Assembly: GCF_046507575.1 (NCBI RefSeq)
Contig: NZ_JBKFEY010000002.1
Location: 62,001-126,000 of the forward strand
Reading direction: 5' to 3'
Origin: Pontitalea aquivivens
Lineage (GTDB): Bacteria > Pseudomonadota > Alphaproteobacteria > Rhodobacterales > Rhodobacteraceae
Length of the DNA: 64,000 nucleotides
In this document: in pieces, positions 24,157-31,977 of the stretch
Layout of the letters: each line of letters opens with the position of its first letter
Numbering within the stretch: position 1 is the stretch's first letter
Translations under genes and position numbers: made by a program
The notes under the pieces: generated by a model
What the model was told of the DNA's origin: nothing
Databases searched by the model: none
Seen by the model: only the letters and a program-made list of their open reading frames with translations

Positions 24157-24861
24157 TCAGTCCACGCGGATCGCATTGGGGGCGATGGCGAGGGTATAGC
24201 CCTTGCGTGAAATGTTTCTGACAAGCAGCTCCGCCACCAGCTGATTGCCAAGGGCGTCGCGCAGCCGCTTGATGCGGGTGGCCCCGGCGGCCTCGTCGCA
24301 ATCGGCGGCGTCCCGGCCGGATATGGTGGCCTCAATCTGCGCGCCGGTCAGGATTTCATCATCCATCCGCGCCTCGGCCAGAACGGCCAGGGTTTCGATC
24401 GCGGCGGGGGTCAGGGTAAAGGCCATGTCGTTCAGCAAGACCGCATTCTCGGCCCGCAGGATGCGTAACGCCTGCACCTCGATCCCGGCGCGGCGGATCG
24501 CGGCCATGCGCCGGTTCAGCGTCATGATCGTCAGCAGCAGCACCAGCGCCGCCACCAGAAGCGCCACGCCAAAGACCATCAGGATGAAGATGATGACCCG
24601 GTAGGTTGCCAGCACCTCGGCAAAGGTGGTGCCGGATTGCGCCAGGATTTCCAGCAACCGGATTTCGGATGGGGCGGTCAGGGCGTCATTTTCGATAAAG
24701 ATGCGTTCGACACGGGTGTTGAAGGCATTGGCATCGGGCAGGGCAAGAAACAGCATCGCCGCCGCTGCGCCCAGTATGGCCACGATCGCCGCGACGCCCC
24801 AGACAATCGCGCGCGACCCGGTCCGCAACCCCTCAGTAACGGAGGAAATATGGTCCGGCAC
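24157..24861 (-). CDS. Membrane-anchored protein with C-terminal winged-helix-like domain
   Basis: A 234-residue protein with transmembrane segments at about 19-41 and 88-113, a ~45-residue periplasmic loop between them, and a cytosolic C-terminus. Residues ~145-225 look like an OmpR/ToxR-type winged helix: a helical block (LTPAAIETLAVLAEA), then TRIKRLRDALGN resembling the recognition helix, and NISRKGYTLAI resembling the wing hairpin. I infer a one-component, membrane-bound regulator. The call rests on pattern only. Its start overlaps the end of the upstream small secreted protein gene by 29 bases, so the two are co-transcribed. Confidence 0.6.
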   Translation of the reverse strand: MPDHISSVTEGLRTGSRAIVWGVAAIVAILGAAAAMLFLALPDANAFNTRVERIFIENDALTAPSEIRLLEILAQSGTTFAEVLATYRVIIFILMVFGVALLVAALVLLLTIMTLNRRMAAIRRAGIEVQALRILRAENAVLLNDMAFTLTPAAIETLAVLAEARMDDEILTGAQIEATISGRDAADCDEAAGATRIKRLRDALGNQLVAELLVRNISRKGYTLAIAPNAIRVD

Positions 24862-25129
24862 TGTCTTTCCTTTGCTTCAGCCCCTCGGGCCCGAAGATGG
24901 ACAGAATGTTCAGCAGCGTCCAGCCTTCCCGGGCCAGCCGTGGCGCCAACTGGCGTGAAGCCGCCTGCGGGTTGCAGGCCGTGTCGGGCAACCGGGCAAC
25001 CCCGTAATGCAGGCGCAGGGGGGGGGTGTCCTGCTTGGCCTTGTAATCGGCATAGCACTCGGCCCGGGCCGGGGCGGCGGCCAACAGGGCAAGGGCCAGC
25101 AAGGGGATCAGAAGTGCGTGTTTCATCAT
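24833..25129 (-). CDS. Small secreted protein of unknown function
   Basis: A 98-residue protein with a clear signal peptide (MMKHALLIPLLALALLAAAPARA, cut probably before ECYADYK). The mature part of ~75 residues has two cysteines and ends in YFLRY. It resembles a small hypothetical protein I associate with Rhodobacterales, with no known function. Two ATGs are possible (25129, 25126), neither with a strong ribosome-binding site. The end overlaps the membrane winged-helix gene by 29 bases. Divergent from the secreted protein at 25295. Confidence 0.7.
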   Translation of the reverse strand: MMKHALLIPLLALALLAAAPARAECYADYKAKQDTPPLRLHYGVARLPDTACNPQAASRQLAPRLAREGWTLLNILSIFGPEGLKQRKDSAGPYFLRY

Positions 25130-25156
25130 GTGCAAAAGCTGCGCCGGGGCAGGCGG

Positions 25157-25203
25157 TTATGCAATAGCAAAGGGCGGGGTAGGCGGCTGTTATCCGATAG
25201 CAG
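25157..25203. promoter_or_regulatory. Paired operator-like sites in a divergent promoter region
   Basis: TTATGCAATAGC (25157-25168) and TTATCCGATAGC (25190-25201) share TTAT-N3-ATAGC and are exactly 33 bp apart, about three helical turns. The second lies in a 17-bp near-palindrome, CTGTTATCCGATAGCAG (25187-25203). They sit between two divergent secreted-protein genes. Confidence 0.4.
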
Positions 25204-25294
25204 CGTGGTGATATTGCTTGGCCATGCAGATCGGGGTGAGCCTTGGGCATCGTTATCCGGCGGGCCATCCCGCCTTTGCAGAAAGGATTACATC

Positions 25295-25816
25295 ATGTCC
25301 GCGACCAAAGGGTTTCGTGCCCGCCTGACCGCCCTGATGATTGCCGCTTCCGTTGTGCTGGGCGCGGTGCCCGCCGCAGCGCAGCAGGTTTATCCAGGCA
25401 ACGATACCCGCAGCATCCTGCCCGCCATCGCCGGCGTGGTGGCACTTGGGCTGATTGTGGACGGGATCGACAAGAAGAAGGAACGTGAGAGAGAGCAGGA
25501 ACGCCAGGCCCAGGAACAGCGCCACTATGGCGACTACCGCGATCGTGATCGCTGGGCCGAACAGGGCGACCGCCGGCAGGATCGCAACCAATGGCAGCGA
25601 CGCGATCAGCGGCTGATCCCGGCGCATTGCGTTACCGACATCCGGGTTGACCGCAAGAAGCGCGACGTGGTTGCCGAACGCTGCCTGCGGCGCGAAGGGC
25701 TTGATCGCCGCATGCCGCAGGCCTGCGCTTTCGACATCCGCACCGAACGCGGGCGTGGCACGGTGTACGGCCTGAATTGCCTGCGCGAACGGGGCTTCAG
25801 GGTCGCCCGGCGCTGA
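25295..25816 (+). CDS. Secreted/anchored protein with a charged linker and two Cys-containing repeats
   Basis: A 173-residue protein. It has a signal peptide (about 1-29, ending AAAQQ), a second hydrophobic stretch at ~41-57, and a highly charged Arg/Glu/Gln-rich linker at ~59-106. The C-terminus holds two 25-residue repeats, 112-136 and 144-168, of the form C-x2-DIR...CLR-x-EG/RG. In each the cysteines are 18 residues apart, suggesting one disulfide per repeat. An AAGGA precedes the ATG by nine bases. Function unknown; it faces the divergent small secreted gene across paired operator-like sites. Confidence 0.75.
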   Translation: MSATKGFRARLTALMIAASVVLGAVPAAAQQVYPGNDTRSILPAIAGVVALGLIVDGIDKKKEREREQERQAQEQRHYGDYRDRDRWAEQGDRRQDRNQWQRRDQRLIPAHCVTDIRVDRKKRDVVAERCLRREGLDRRMPQACAFDIRTERGRGTVYGLNCLRERGFRVARR

Positions 25817-25867
25817 TCCGCGCGCTTTGCCGTTGCGCTGGGCCATGATCCGGGGCATCCCCCGATC

Positions 25868-26503
25868 ATGGCCCAGTTCCCTGATCAAAGCTTTGAACAG
25901 GCCGCGCGCGCCCGCGGCCTTTTGCGCATCGCCGGTGTGGATGAGGTGGGCCGCGGCCCGCTGTGCGGCCCGGTGACCGCCGCCGCGGTGGTGCTGGACC
26001 CGCTGCACATCCCCGAGGGGCTGAACGATTCCAAGAAGCTGTCGCCCGCCCGCCGCGCCGGCCTGGCGGCCCGGATCATGGCAAGCGCCGATTGGTGCGT
26101 GGCCCATGCCAGCGTCGAGGAAATTGACCGGCTGAACATTCTGCAGGCATCACATCTGGCGATGTGCCGGGCGCTGTCCGGGCTGTGCCTGCCGCCCGAT
26201 CATGTGCTGGTCGATGGCAACCGGGTGCCACGCGATCTGTCCCTGTCGGCCGAGGCGGTGGTGAAGGGCGATGCGCGTTCGGTCTCGATCGCGGCGGCCT
26301 CGATCCTGGCGAAACAGGCGCGTGATGCGCTGATGGTGGATTTGGCGCAACAATACCCCGGATACGGTTGGGAACGGAATGCGGGCTACCCGACCAAGGA
26401 CCACCTGCAGGCGCTTCTAGATCTTGGGGTAACCCCTGTTCATAGACGTTCGTTCAAGCCGGTGCACAACATCTTGTATCAAGGCAAATTCATAAGTGAT
26501 TGA
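25868..26503 (+). CDS. rnhB: Ribonuclease HII
   Basis: A 211-residue enzyme. AGVDEVGRGPLCGPV carries the first two catalytic acids (D and E), LNDSKKLSP the conserved Lys block, and VLVDGNRVP the third Asp, with DHLQALLDLG later. It cuts the RNA strand in RNA-DNA hybrids and starts removal of misincorporated ribonucleotides. ccrM begins 97 bp downstream, an association seen in other alphaproteobacteria. Confidence 0.95.
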   Translation: MAQFPDQSFEQAARARGLLRIAGVDEVGRGPLCGPVTAAAVVLDPLHIPEGLNDSKKLSPARRAGLAARIMASADWCVAHASVEEIDRLNILQASHLAMCRALSGLCLPPDHVLVDGNRVPRDLSLSAEAVVKGDARSVSIAAASILAKQARDALMVDLAQQYPGYGWERNAGYPTKDHLQALLDLGVTPVHRRSFKPVHNILYQGKFISD

Positions 26504-26540
26504 TTCAAAAAAGAATTTGACGCCGAATCGGCTTTGACTC
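26502..26540 (+). promoter_or_regulatory. Cluster of three GANTC (CcrM) sites upstream of ccrM
   Basis: GATTC (26502-26506), GAATC (26525-26529) and GACTC (26536-26540) lie within 39 bp, 60-98 bp ahead of the ccrM start. The methylase encoded downstream recognises GANTC. A TTGACG at 26517-26522 could be a -35 element among them. Methylation-sensitive autoregulation is the inference. Confidence 0.6.
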
Positions 26541-26599
26541 ATCTTTGTCCCCACAGACTGGCACCAAGCCGGCACCCGATCGGGACAAAAGAGGCAGAG

Positions 26600-27715
26600 A
26601 TGACAAAGACCATGACCAAGGCAGCCGCGGCGGCGCTGCCCTTGAACCAGATCCTTGCAGGCGACTGCATTGAGATGATGAACAGCTTGCCCGAGGCAAG
26701 CGTAGACCTGATCTTTGCCGATCCGCCCTATAATCTGCAGCTGCGCGGCGATCTGCACCGGCCCGACAATTCCAAGGTGGATGCGGTTGATGATGCCTGG
26801 GATCAGTTCGCCTCTTTCGCGGCCTATGACAGCTTTACCCGCGACTGGCTGGCCGCTGCGCGCCGTCTGCTGAAACCCAATGGCGCGATCTGGGTGATCG
26901 GGTCGTATCACAACGTCTTCCGCATGGGGGCCGAGCTTCAGAACCAGGGCTTCTGGATCCTGAACGACGTGGTCTGGCGCAAGTCCAATCCGATGCCGAA
27001 TTTCCGCGGCAAGCGGCTGACCAATGCGCATGAAACGCTGATCTGGGCGTCAAAATCCGAAGGCGCGAAATACACCTTTAACTATGAGGCGCTGAAGGCG
27101 CTGAACGAAGGCGTGCAGATGCGGTCTGATTGGGTGCTGCCGATCTGCACCGGGAATGAACGGCTGAAGGATGCGCAGGGCGACAAGGCCCATCCGACGC
27201 AAAAGCCCGAATCGCTGTTGCACCGCGTGATCGTGGGCACCACGAACCCGGGCGACGTGATCCTTGATCCGTTCTTCGGCACCGGCACCACCGGCGCCGT
27301 GGCCAAGATGCTGGGCCGCGATTTCATCGGGATTGAGCGCGAGGCCGCCTATCGTGAGGTTGCCGAAAAGCGCCTGGCCCGGATTCGCAAATTTGACAAG
27401 GAAGCGCTGGAAATCACCGGCTCGAAGCGCGCCGAACCGCGTGTGCCCTTTGGCCAGCTGGTCGAACGCGGCATGCTGCGCCCGGGCGAAGAGCTGTTTT
27501 CCATCGGCAACCGCTTCAAGGCCAAGGTGCGGGCCGATGGCACGCTGGTCGGCAATGACGTCAAGGGATCAATCCATCAGGTGGGTGCGCATCTGGAAGG
27601 CGCGCCGTCCTGCAATGGCTGGACCTACTGGCACTTCAAGCGCGACGGCAAGATGGTGCCGATCGACCTGCTGCGTCAGCAGATCCGGGCCGAACTGGAA
27701 GACCGCCCGAACTAA
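26600..27715 (+). CDS. ccrM: Cell-cycle adenine-N6 DNA methyltransferase (GANTC-specific)
   Basis: A 371-residue beta-class methyltransferase: DPPYNLQL at 41-48 (catalytic motif IV) comes before DPFFGTGTTGAVA (motif I, SAM binding). The C-terminal ~90 residues (PFGQLVERGMLRPGEELF, SIHQVGAHLEGAPSCNGWTY) are the extra DNA-recognition domain of CcrM. It methylates A in GANTC and times cell-cycle genes in alphaproteobacteria. ATG at 26600 follows GAGGCAGAG; an earlier ATG at 26534 would extend into the GANTC-rich leader. Confidence 0.96.
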   Translation: MTKTMTKAAAAALPLNQILAGDCIEMMNSLPEASVDLIFADPPYNLQLRGDLHRPDNSKVDAVDDAWDQFASFAAYDSFTRDWLAAARRLLKPNGAIWVIGSYHNVFRMGAELQNQGFWILNDVVWRKSNPMPNFRGKRLTNAHETLIWASKSEGAKYTFNYEALKALNEGVQMRSDWVLPICTGNERLKDAQGDKAHPTQKPESLLHRVIVGTTNPGDVILDPFFGTGTTGAVAKMLGRDFIGIEREAAYREVAEKRLARIRKFDKEALEITGSKRAEPRVPFGQLVERGMLRPGEELFSIGNRFKAKVRADGTLVGNDVKGSIHQVGAHLEGAPSCNGWTYWHFKRDGKMVPIDLLRQQIRAELEDRPN

Positions 27716-27773
27716 GCCCCCCGAATTCAAGGTTACCGCCGGTGCCTGTGGTCCGCCCGCAGGCGCAGCCTTG

Positions 27774-27800
27774 CCCCGCCGTGTTCCGGCGGGGTCTTTT
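27774..27800 (+). terminator. Intrinsic terminator of ccrM
   Basis: A 7-bp GC stem CCCCGCC/GGCGGGG with a 7-base loop, followed by TCTTTT. It lies about 60 bp after the ccrM stop and before the convergent ubiG stop. Confidence 0.8.
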
Positions 27801-27828
27801 CATGGTTGCCGGGCGCGATCGGGCCGGC

Positions 27829-28572
27829 CTAGCACTTGATGCTGGCGGTGACGTAATTCACCGACAGGTCCCGGTCCGACAGCGACCAGCGCCAGGTGAT
27901 GGGGTTGAAGACCATGCCCTTGCGGTCCACCGGGTCCAGGCCCGCGGTGCGGATCAGGGCGTAGAGTTCATCGGGCGTGATGAATTTTGACCAGTCATGC
28001 GTGCCCCTGGGCAGCCAGCGCATCACATGTTCCGCGCCGACAATCGCCATAAGCCAGCTTTTGGGATTACGGTTCAGGGTGGAACAGATCATCAGCCCGC
28101 CCGGCTTCAGAAGCTCTTGGCAGGTGGTGATAAAGCCCTGTGGGTCGGCGACATGTTCGACCACCTCCATGTTCAGCACCGCGTCAAAGCGTTCGCCTGC
28201 GGCGGCCAGCGCCTCGGCGGTGGTGTGGCGATAGTCGATGTCCAGGCCCGATTGCTCGGCATGCAGCCGCGCCACCGGAATGTTGCGTTCGGCGGCATCT
28301 GCGCCCACCACAGTTGCCCCAAGCCGCGCCATCGGTTCCGACAGCAGGCCGCCACCGCAGCCGATGTCCAGCAGGCGCACCCCCTCAAGCGGGCGGGGGG
28401 ATTTCAGGTCGCGACCGAATTCCGCGGCAATCTGGCCAGAGATGTAATCCAACCGGCAGGGATTAAGCATGTGCAGCGGCTTGAACTTGCCATTCGGGTC
28501 CCACCATTCGGCGGCCATAGCCTCAAATTTCGCCACCTCGGCGGGATCGACGGTATTCGTCGCGCTTTGCAT
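27829..28572 (-). CDS. ubiG: Ubiquinone biosynthesis O-methyltransferase
   Basis: A 247-residue class I methyltransferase. AKFEAMAAEWWDPNGKFKPL is the UbiG N-terminal signature, LLDIGCGGGLLSEPMARLGA the SAM loop, VLNMEVVEHVADP motif II, and GTHDWSKFITPDEL the C-terminal family block. It performs both O-methylations of ubiquinone synthesis at the inner membrane. Divergent from pip, with 67 bp between starts. Confidence 0.96.
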   Translation of the reverse strand: MQSATNTVDPAEVAKFEAMAAEWWDPNGKFKPLHMLNPCRLDYISGQIAAEFGRDLKSPRPLEGVRLLDIGCGGGLLSEPMARLGATVVGADAAERNIPVARLHAEQSGLDIDYRHTTAEALAAAGERFDAVLNMEVVEHVADPQGFITTCQELLKPGGLMICSTLNRNPKSWLMAIVGAEHVMRWLPRGTHDWSKFITPDELYALIRTAGLDPVDRKGMVFNPITWRWSLSDRDLSVNYVTASIKC

Positions 28573-28639
28573 CGCAAACCTCGCTTCTTACTGCGCGCAA
28601 CCCGTGGCGGGCTACGTTTTTGCGTTATATAGTCCTGTC

Positions 28640-29611
28640 ATGGACAGAACCGCAGGGCAAAAGCGCACATCGGGCGCCTTTCTTTACCCGCCGATCGAAC
28701 CCTTCGATCAGCGCATGGTCGATGTCGGCGACGGTCACCGCCTTTATGTCGAGCAATCGGGCCATCCGCAGGGCAAGCCGGTGGTGGTTCTGCATGGCGG
28801 CCCGGGGGGTGGGTGCAGCCCGCAGATGCGACGATTTTTCGACCCGGCGCATTACCGGGTGATTCTGTTCGATCAGCGCGGCTGCGGCCTGTCGCGGCCC
28901 CATGCCTGTGTGCAGGCCAATACCACCTGGCACCTGGTGGCAGATATCGAACGTATTCGTGACCTGCTGGGCATTCCGTCCTGGACCGTGTTCGGCGGCA
29001 GCTGGGGGGCGACACTGGCGCTGGTCTATGCGCAGACCCATCCCGACCGGGTCGATCATCTGGTGCTGCGCGGCGTGTTCCTGGCCACCAAGGCGGAACT
29101 TGACTGGTTTTATGGCGGTGGTGCGGGGGGGTTCTATCCTGATCTGTGGGCAAATTTCCGCCGCCCCATCCCGGAAGATGAGCAGGGCGATCTGATCGAG
29201 GCCTATCACAAGCGCCTGTTTTCTGGCGATTACGCGACCGAGGCCCGCTTTGGCCGGTATTGGGCGCATTGGGAAAATGCGTTGGCCAGTGTCGATACCG
29301 ATACCCCCCCGGGCGAGGCGCCGCCCGATTATGCCCGCGCCTTCGCCCGGCTGGAAAACCATTATTTCAAACACCATGCCTTTCTTGAGGAAGATGGCCA
29401 GATCCTGCGCGACCGGCCGCGAATCGAGCATATTCCCGCGACCATCGTGCAGGGCCGGCTGGACATGATCTGCCCGCCGGTGTCCGCCTGGCGGCTGACC
29501 CAGGGCTGGGCGCGGGCCGATTTGCGGATGGTTCCGGCGGCGGGGCATGCGCTGTCCGAACCCGGCATCACCGCGGCGCTTGTGGCGACGATGGACCGGC
29601 TGCGCGGCTGA
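28640..29611 (+). CDS. pip: Proline iminopeptidase
   Basis: A 323-residue alpha/beta hydrolase. It has HGGPGGGCSPQMRRFFDP (oxyanion region), DQRGCGLSRPH, and the nucleophile elbow GGSWGATLALVYA. The late acid lies in QGRLDMICP and the His in AAGHALSEPG. It removes N-terminal proline from peptides in the cytosol. The ATG at 28640 gives the usual length for the family; the preceding in-frame stretch contains only promoter-like sequence. Confidence 0.93.
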   Translation: MDRTAGQKRTSGAFLYPPIEPFDQRMVDVGDGHRLYVEQSGHPQGKPVVVLHGGPGGGCSPQMRRFFDPAHYRVILFDQRGCGLSRPHACVQANTTWHLVADIERIRDLLGIPSWTVFGGSWGATLALVYAQTHPDRVDHLVLRGVFLATKAELDWFYGGGAGGFYPDLWANFRRPIPEDEQGDLIEAYHKRLFSGDYATEARFGRYWAHWENALASVDTDTPPGEAPPDYARAFARLENHYFKHHAFLEEDGQILRDRPRIEHIPATIVQGRLDMICPPVSAWRLTQGWARADLRMVPAAGHALSEPGITAALVATMDRLRG

Positions 29612-29624
29612 ACATGCAACAGGC

Positions 29625-29653
29625 TTGCGCGACCGCTGTCTTTGGCCTATATG
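29625..29653 (+). promoter_or_regulatory. Candidate sigma-70 promoter of the rimP-nusA-infB operon
   Basis: TTGCGC (29625-29630), a 17-bp spacer and TATATG (29648-29653), placing a start near 29660 and giving a ~90-nt leader to rimP. The -10 is good, the -35 weak. Confidence 0.4.
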
Positions 29654-29708
29654 CAGATCCAACAGCGGCGCTGCGGGGTCCAAACCCGAAGCCCACCGGG
29701 AAAGTGCA

Positions 29709-29732
29709 ACGGGCCGCGCGGCCCGTTTTTTG
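29709..29732 (+). terminator. Intrinsic terminator or attenuator before rimP
   Basis: A 7-bp stem ACGGGCC/GGCCCGT with a 4-base loop, followed by a run of T (to 29732) and, after one G, five more T. It lies 19 bp upstream of the rimP ATG. It could end pip transcripts or act as an attenuator in the operon leader. Confidence 0.8.
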
Positions 29733-29750
29733 TTTTTGAGGATCGGAACC

Positions 29751-30344
29751 ATGACCGACCTGATCGCCAAGACCGCCATCGACCGGCGCCTTGCGGAAAT
29801 CGTCACCCCCGTGATTGAGGGGATGGGCTTTGAACTGGTGCGCATCCGCCTGATGGGTGGCAAGACGCCGACGTTGCAGATCATGGCGGACCGCCCCGAG
29901 GGCGGGATCGTCGTGGACGAATGCGCCCGCATCTCGACCGCCGTTTCGGCGGTGCTGGATGTCGAAGACCCGATCGAGGAAAATTACAACCTTGAAGTTT
30001 CGTCCCCCGGGATCGACCGGCCGCTGACCCGGCTGAAGGATTTTGACATGTGGGAAGGCTATGAGGCCCGCATCGAAACCGCCGAACAGATCGACGGGCG
30101 CAAGCGATTCAAGGGCATCCTGCGCGGCGCCGAGGGCAATGAGGTGCTGATCGAGATCGAGAATGCCGGCGAAATGGTCGTGATCGGCCTGCAATTCGAC
30201 TGGCTGTCCGATGCGAAACTTGTGCTGACCGACGAATTGATCACCGAGATGCTGCGCCAGAAGAAGGCCGCCGGCGTTATCGACGAAGACATGTTCGACG
30301 AGATCGAAACCGAAACGGATACCCCCGACCCCGAGGAGGCTTGA
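29751..30344 (+). CDS. rimP: Ribosome maturation factor
   Basis: A 197-residue protein. IVTPVIEGMGFELVRIRLMG, then VDECARISTAVSAVLDVEDP and YNLEVSSPGIDRPLTRLKDF are the conserved RimP core. The C-terminal ~40 residues are an acidic tail (DEIETETDTPDPEEA). RimP assists 30S subunit assembly. GAGG lies ahead of the ATG. First gene of the rimP-nusA-ylxR-infB operon; nusA follows after five bases. Confidence 0.96.
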   Translation: MTDLIAKTAIDRRLAEIVTPVIEGMGFELVRIRLMGGKTPTLQIMADRPEGGIVVDECARISTAVSAVLDVEDPIEENYNLEVSSPGIDRPLTRLKDFDMWEGYEARIETAEQIDGRKRFKGILRGAEGNEVLIEIENAGEMVVIGLQFDWLSDAKLVLTDELITEMLRQKKAAGVIDEDMFDEIETETDTPDPEEA

Positions 30345-30349
30345 GACCC

Positions 30350-31963
30350 ATGGCAATCACCTCTGCCAACCAGCTGGAACTGTTGCAGACGGCCGAGGCT
30401 GTCGCGCGCGAGAAGATGATCGACCCGGATCTGGTGATTCAGGCGATGGAAGACAGTCTCGCCCGCGCCGCAAAGTCGCGCTACGGGTCCGAGATGGATA
30501 TCCGCGTCAAGATCGACCGCAAGACGGGCCGGGCAACCTTTACCCGCGTGCGCACCGTGGTTGCCGATGACGAGCTGGAAAATTACCAGGCGCAGGTGAC
30601 CGTGGAACAGGCCCGCCAATACCTGGCCGACCCGCAGATTGGCGATGAAATCGTGGACGAGGTGCCCCCCGTCGATCTGGGCAGGATCGCCGCGCAGTCG
30701 GCCAAGCAGGTGATCCTGCAAAAGGTCCGCGAGGCCGAGCGCGACCGCCAGTATGACGAATTCAAGGACCGCAAGGGCACAATCATCAACGGTGTCGTCA
30801 AGCGCGAGGAATACGGCAACATTATCGTCGATATCGGCCGGGGTGAGGCGATCCTGCGCCGCAACGAAAAGATCGGCCGCGAAAGCTATCGTCCGAACGA
30901 CCGCATCCGCGCCTACATCAAGGATGTCCGGCGCGAGGCGCGCGGGCCCCAGGTCTTCCTGTCGCGCACCGACCCGCAGTTCATGGCGGAACTGTTCAAG
31001 ATGGAGGTGCCCGAAATCTATGACGGCATCATCGAGATCAAGGCCGTTGCGCGCGATCCGGGCAGCCGCGCCAAGATCGCCGTGATCAGCCGCGACAACT
31101 CGATCGACCCGGTTGGTGCCTGCGTGGGGATGCGTGGCAGCCGCGTGCAGGCCGTCGTGGGCGAATTGCAGGGCGAGAAGATCGACATTATCCCGTGGAA
31201 CGAAGATCAGGCGACCTTCCTTGTGAACGCGCTGCAGCCGGCCGAGGTATCCAAGGTCGTGATCGACGAGGAAGCCGGCAAGATCGAGGTGGTGGTGCCC
31301 GATGAACAGCTGTCGTTGGCCATTGGCCGTCGCGGCCAGAACGTGCGCCTGGCCAGCCAGCTGACTGGTCTGGATATCGACATCCTGACCGAGGCCGAGG
31401 AAAGCCAGCGCCGGCAGGCCGAATTCGCCGAACGCACCAAGCTGTTCGTCGATGCGCTGGATCTGGACGAATTCTTCGCCCAGCTGCTGGTGGCCGAAGG
31501 CTTTACCAGCCTTGAAGAGGTCGCCTATGTGGACCTGGATGAACTGCTGTCGATCGAAGGCGTGGACGAAGGCACCGCCGAAGAACTGCAGGCCCGCGCC
31601 CGCGATTATATCGAGGAACAGAACCGCAAGGCCCTGGAAGCCGCCCGCGAACTGGGTGTCGAACAGTCGCTGTTCGAGTTTGAGGGCCTGACCCCGCAGA
31701 TGATCGAGGCGCTGGCGAAAGACGGCATCAAGACGCTGGAAGATTTCGCCACCTGCGCCGACTGGGAACTGGCCGGTGGCTGGACCACGGTGGATGGCGC
31801 GCGGGTCAAGGATGATGGCATCCTTGAAAAGTTCGACATGAGCCTGGAAGAAGCGCAGCAGCTGATCATGACTGCCCGCATCCAGCTTGGCTGGGTGGAT
31901 CCGACGGAACTGGAAGCCGAAGCCGAGGACGAGACCGGCGAAGACGAGGAGGCCGAGGCCTGA
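30350..31963 (+). CDS. nusA: Transcription termination/antitermination factor NusA
   Basis: A 537-residue protein. Order of domains: N-terminal RNA polymerase-binding region (LLQTAEAVAREKMIDPDLV), S1 (GTIINGVVKREEYGNIIVDI), two KH domains (DPVGACVGMRGSRVQAV and LAIGRRGQNVRLASQLTG), and acidic C-terminal helix-hairpin repeats ending DEEAEA. It modulates pausing, termination and antitermination. The ATG at 30350 (MAITSANQLEL) matches family N-termini; AGGAGG lies slightly far upstream. Confidence 0.97.
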   Translation: MAITSANQLELLQTAEAVAREKMIDPDLVIQAMEDSLARAAKSRYGSEMDIRVKIDRKTGRATFTRVRTVVADDELENYQAQVTVEQARQYLADPQIGDEIVDEVPPVDLGRIAAQSAKQVILQKVREAERDRQYDEFKDRKGTIINGVVKREEYGNIIVDIGRGEAILRRNEKIGRESYRPNDRIRAYIKDVRREARGPQVFLSRTDPQFMAELFKMEVPEIYDGIIEIKAVARDPGSRAKIAVISRDNSIDPVGACVGMRGSRVQAVVGELQGEKIDIIPWNEDQATFLVNALQPAEVSKVVIDEEAGKIEVVVPDEQLSLAIGRRGQNVRLASQLTGLDIDILTEAEESQRRQAEFAERTKLFVDALDLDEFFAQLLVAEGFTSLEEVAYVDLDELLSIEGVDEGTAEELQARARDYIEEQNRKALEAARELGVEQSLFEFEGLTPQMIEALAKDGIKTLEDFATCADWELAGGWTTVDGARVKDDGILEKFDMSLEEAQQLIMTARIQLGWVDPTELEAEAEDETGEDEEAEA

Positions 31964-31977
31964 GCCTCGGGTGAAGC

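Noticed and set aside
29620..29700. tRNA-like fold before rimP (as tRNA-fMet in E. coli)
   Set aside because: GGCTT/AAGCC and a T-arm-like hairpin exist, but there is no D-arm or anticodon arm, and a promoter fits the same bases.
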